Shown: one piece after another, positions 62,223-64,000 of the stretch | Layout of the letters: each line of letters opens with the position of its first letter | How positions within the stretch are numbered: the first letter of the stretch is position 1 | Source: Symsagittifera roscoffensis | Lineage: Eukaryota > Xenacoelomorpha > Acoela > Convolutidae | Direction: 5' to 3' | Assembly (NCBI RefSeq): GCF_963678635.1 | Contig: NW_026970820.1 | Coordinates: 2,108,001 to 2,172,000 of the forward strand | DNA: 64,000 bases | Program-made: the position numbers and the translations under genes | The notes under the pieces: generated by a model | The model's database searches: none | Seen by the model: only the letters and a program-made list of their open reading frames with translations | Told to the model about the DNA's origin: nothing

Positions 62223-63855
62223 AGGTTTTTGTGGCCCCGCTATATCAGTGACTGTTGACGAGTGGGTTCCGCGGGGGGCGGAGCAGGGGAACGCTTAACG
62301 CACTCGCAAAAGGAGCACCCTTCGGGTGCTCTTTTTTGCTCGAAAGTTTTCTGAAACGGTATCTGATGAACTTTGTAAGGTGTCACAAAAGCAACAACAC
62401 AAAACATTCTGTATGTGATTAGAAAAGGTCAAAAAAGATTTCTCATACTTTCAATGACTGAATCTACACCTGATCAGTCTCTAGAGAACTCTAAACCAAA
62501 GTAACTTATGTTTTTCAGTGATTCATGAAGAGGACCGTTCCAACGAAAACAAGTTTTCGGAAACAGTCCTCAAATTTTTGTTCGAGCCCATTGTCAAGTA
62601 CGTGAACTTTCAATTGTGAATTATAGCTGAATTGGACTTGGAATTTGTCCCAAAAAGGTTAAGTTTGTCTCAAATTGATTAGAAGCAAAAGAAAAAAATT
62701 ATATTTTTTTTATTTGGAAAAAAAAAGTTGAGTCAGAAACGTGAAAAACCCCTTTTTTCAAGATTCATAAAAAGTAACTCCAATTGGCTTAAATCACTAG
62801 GCTACAAAATATGAACCTGTTCAGAATGGTTTTCATGACCAAAGCCGTAAAATTTCGATATTTAGAGAAAAGGCAAAAAAAAACATCTTTTTGGTTAACT
62901 CAAAAAGGTAGATAAATCGGGTAAAGTCGTCTTCAAACCTATAGGATCGAAAAGTGATCTATATAGGGTATATATGTAGTGTCCTTGTTAGGTAGCATGC
63001 AAAAAAAAATAGAACAGTTTTGTTGGCCACTTCCGATATTAATACTTTTTTTTCGAAATTTGGCCATTTTAATTTGTAGTAAAATAGTAGTAAAATAGCC
63101 GAGAAAAAAAACTGTAAAACCCAAAATTTTTATCCAATTTTGACGTTTAAATACTCTATACCTACTAAAATGGCTATGGCAAGCTCAAATATGCCATCAA
63201 AACTCATTTTTTCTCACTTTTTAAAATTTTTGTTTTTTTTGATAAACAATGTTGAGTCAGAAACGTGAAAAATCAATTTTTTTCAAAAAGTCAAAATAAA
63301 GTGTTCCAATCAATTTGTTTCACTAAAACACACTTTATGAACCTGTTCAGAATGGTTTTTTGGGTTGAAGCCGAAAATTCAGCTATTTTGAGAAAAGTGG
63401 AAAAAACACCTTTTTAGTTACAAAAAAACCATCATTTTTGTTGCAGTTTTTGAAAAAACTCAAATTTTTGATAGGAAAATTTTTTCTCAAACTTTTATAA
63501 TTGGGCTCCCCAAACAGTCTACTTTCATCCATTCCCTGTCAATATACCCCATTTTTTGAACCAAAACAGAGCTAATAGGTGATTTTTATCGAAAAACGTG
63601 TTTTTTACCATTTTTGTCCCCCATTTCCCTCTATAAGTCAACACATAACAAAATTTTGGCAAAACGGGGCAAAAGTGTATCCTTAGAATTTCAATACGGG
63701 GCTGCATGCAAAAAATTAGGGAATTCTGACCTCCAGTTTTCGAGAACACGACTTATTCTGCACGAAAAGGGTAAAAGGTAATTGTTCCTTCGAACCGACG
63801 GGGCCCCTTCCCCTGTCTCTGCTGAACGCCATAGCCGGACGCGGCGGCCACCTAG
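62223..63855 (+). repeat. u31: class B1 unit, 1633 bp
   Basis: H1 62313-62331, H2 62531-62570, H3 63797-63817, CTAG 63852-63855. It shares with u6 the variants CGCTTAACGCACTCGC and GTGAACTTTCAATTGTGAAT, which u16 lacks. Confidence 0.92.
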
Positions 63856-64000
63856 AGGTTTTTGTGGCCCCGCTGTGTATTAGTGACTTTAGACAAGCAG
63901 GTTCCGCCGGAGGGGGGGGGGGCTGGATCGGGGTAACGCTAAACGCACTCGCAAAAAGGAGCACCCTCCGGGTGCTCTTTTTTTGCTCGAAAGTCTTGTG
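63856..64000 (+). repeat. u32: start of a class B unit (cut by window edge)
   Basis: B-type head with TGTGGCCCCGCT, an 11-G run at 63912-63922 and H1 at 63959-63977. The bases after H1 (CGAAAGTCTTGTG) fit class B2 best. Confidence 0.85.

Noticed and set aside
1-64000. LTR element, virus-derived or LINE origin of the units
   Set aside because: No reverse transcriptase, integrase, gag-like or endonuclease frame, no long terminal repeats and no poly-A tail at unit ends.
1-64000. Telomeric repeats or CRISPR array
   Set aside because: No runs of TTAGGC or related telomere repeat. Unit length and eukaryote-like sequence exclude a CRISPR array.

Overview
The window reads as one long, head-to-tail array of non-coding repeat units with no convincing protein-coding gene, tRNA or rRNA. 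The DNA is very AT-rich. It has long A and T runs, TTTTTGGCGGGAAA-like motifs and TTTTTGAAAAATTTT-type filler, which resembles intergenic and repeat DNA of Caenorhabditis and other rhabditid nematodes. That assignment rests on style only and is weak. I recognise no named repeat family with certainty.

I split the array at a recurring 3' end, (G)GCCACCTAG or GACCACCTAG/GACCATCTAG. This gives a partial unit (u0, 1-1128), 31 complete units (u1-u31) and a partial last unit (u32, 63856-64000), all in the same orientation. The units fall into classes. Class A is about 2.2 kb (u0-u5, u9-u14). Class B1 is about 1.63 kb (u6, u16, u31). Class B2 is about 1.6 kb (u7, u17-u19, probably u32). Class C is about 1.64 kb (u15, u20, u21, u23, u24). 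Class E is about 1.63 kb (u8, u25, u26, and the divergent u22). Class D is about 2.48 kb (u27-u29). Class F is one 4.96-kb unit (u30). Complete class switches fall at the CTAG junction, and some units are also internal mosaics.

Classes that share little primary sequence keep the same order of landmarks. A GC-rich hairpin H1 lies 80-135 nt after the unit start. A hairpin H2 lies about 290-480 nt in (940 nt in F); except in F it has a bulge on its 5' side. A long AT-rich body follows; in B1, C and D it is built of about 519-bp subrepeats. A GCATGC box lies 144-167 nt before the unit end. A G-rich/C-rich hairpin H3 with CCCTA or CCCTT in or next to its loop ends 33-42 nt before the terminal CTAG. 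Between classes the arms of H3, and partly of H1 and H2, differ but still pair. Within classes A and D most H2 differences fall in bulge, loop or mismatch positions. This suggests the structures themselves are maintained.

Region by region: 1-12189 is class A; 12190-17040 is B1, B2, E; 17041-30315 is six class A units; 30316-49820 is a mixed block of C, B1, B2 and E; 49821-57260 is three D units; 57261-62222 is the long F unit, whose interior (about 57.4-61.2 kb) matches nothing else here; 62223-64000 is B1 and then the start of another B unit. Some units far apart are nearly identical (u8 and u26; u21 and u24; u2 and u10; u6 and u31), so the array is being copied or homogenised over tens of kb.

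The best working idea is a family of non-autonomous, rolling-circle (Helitron-like) elements, or a satellite derived from them. The support is the CTAG 3' end, a small hairpin 10-13 nt before it in several classes, one orientation and tandem arrangement. No Rep/helicase gene is present, the 5' ends do not start with the usual TC, and the strong H3 hairpin lies farther from the end than in typical Helitrons, so this remains a hypothesis.
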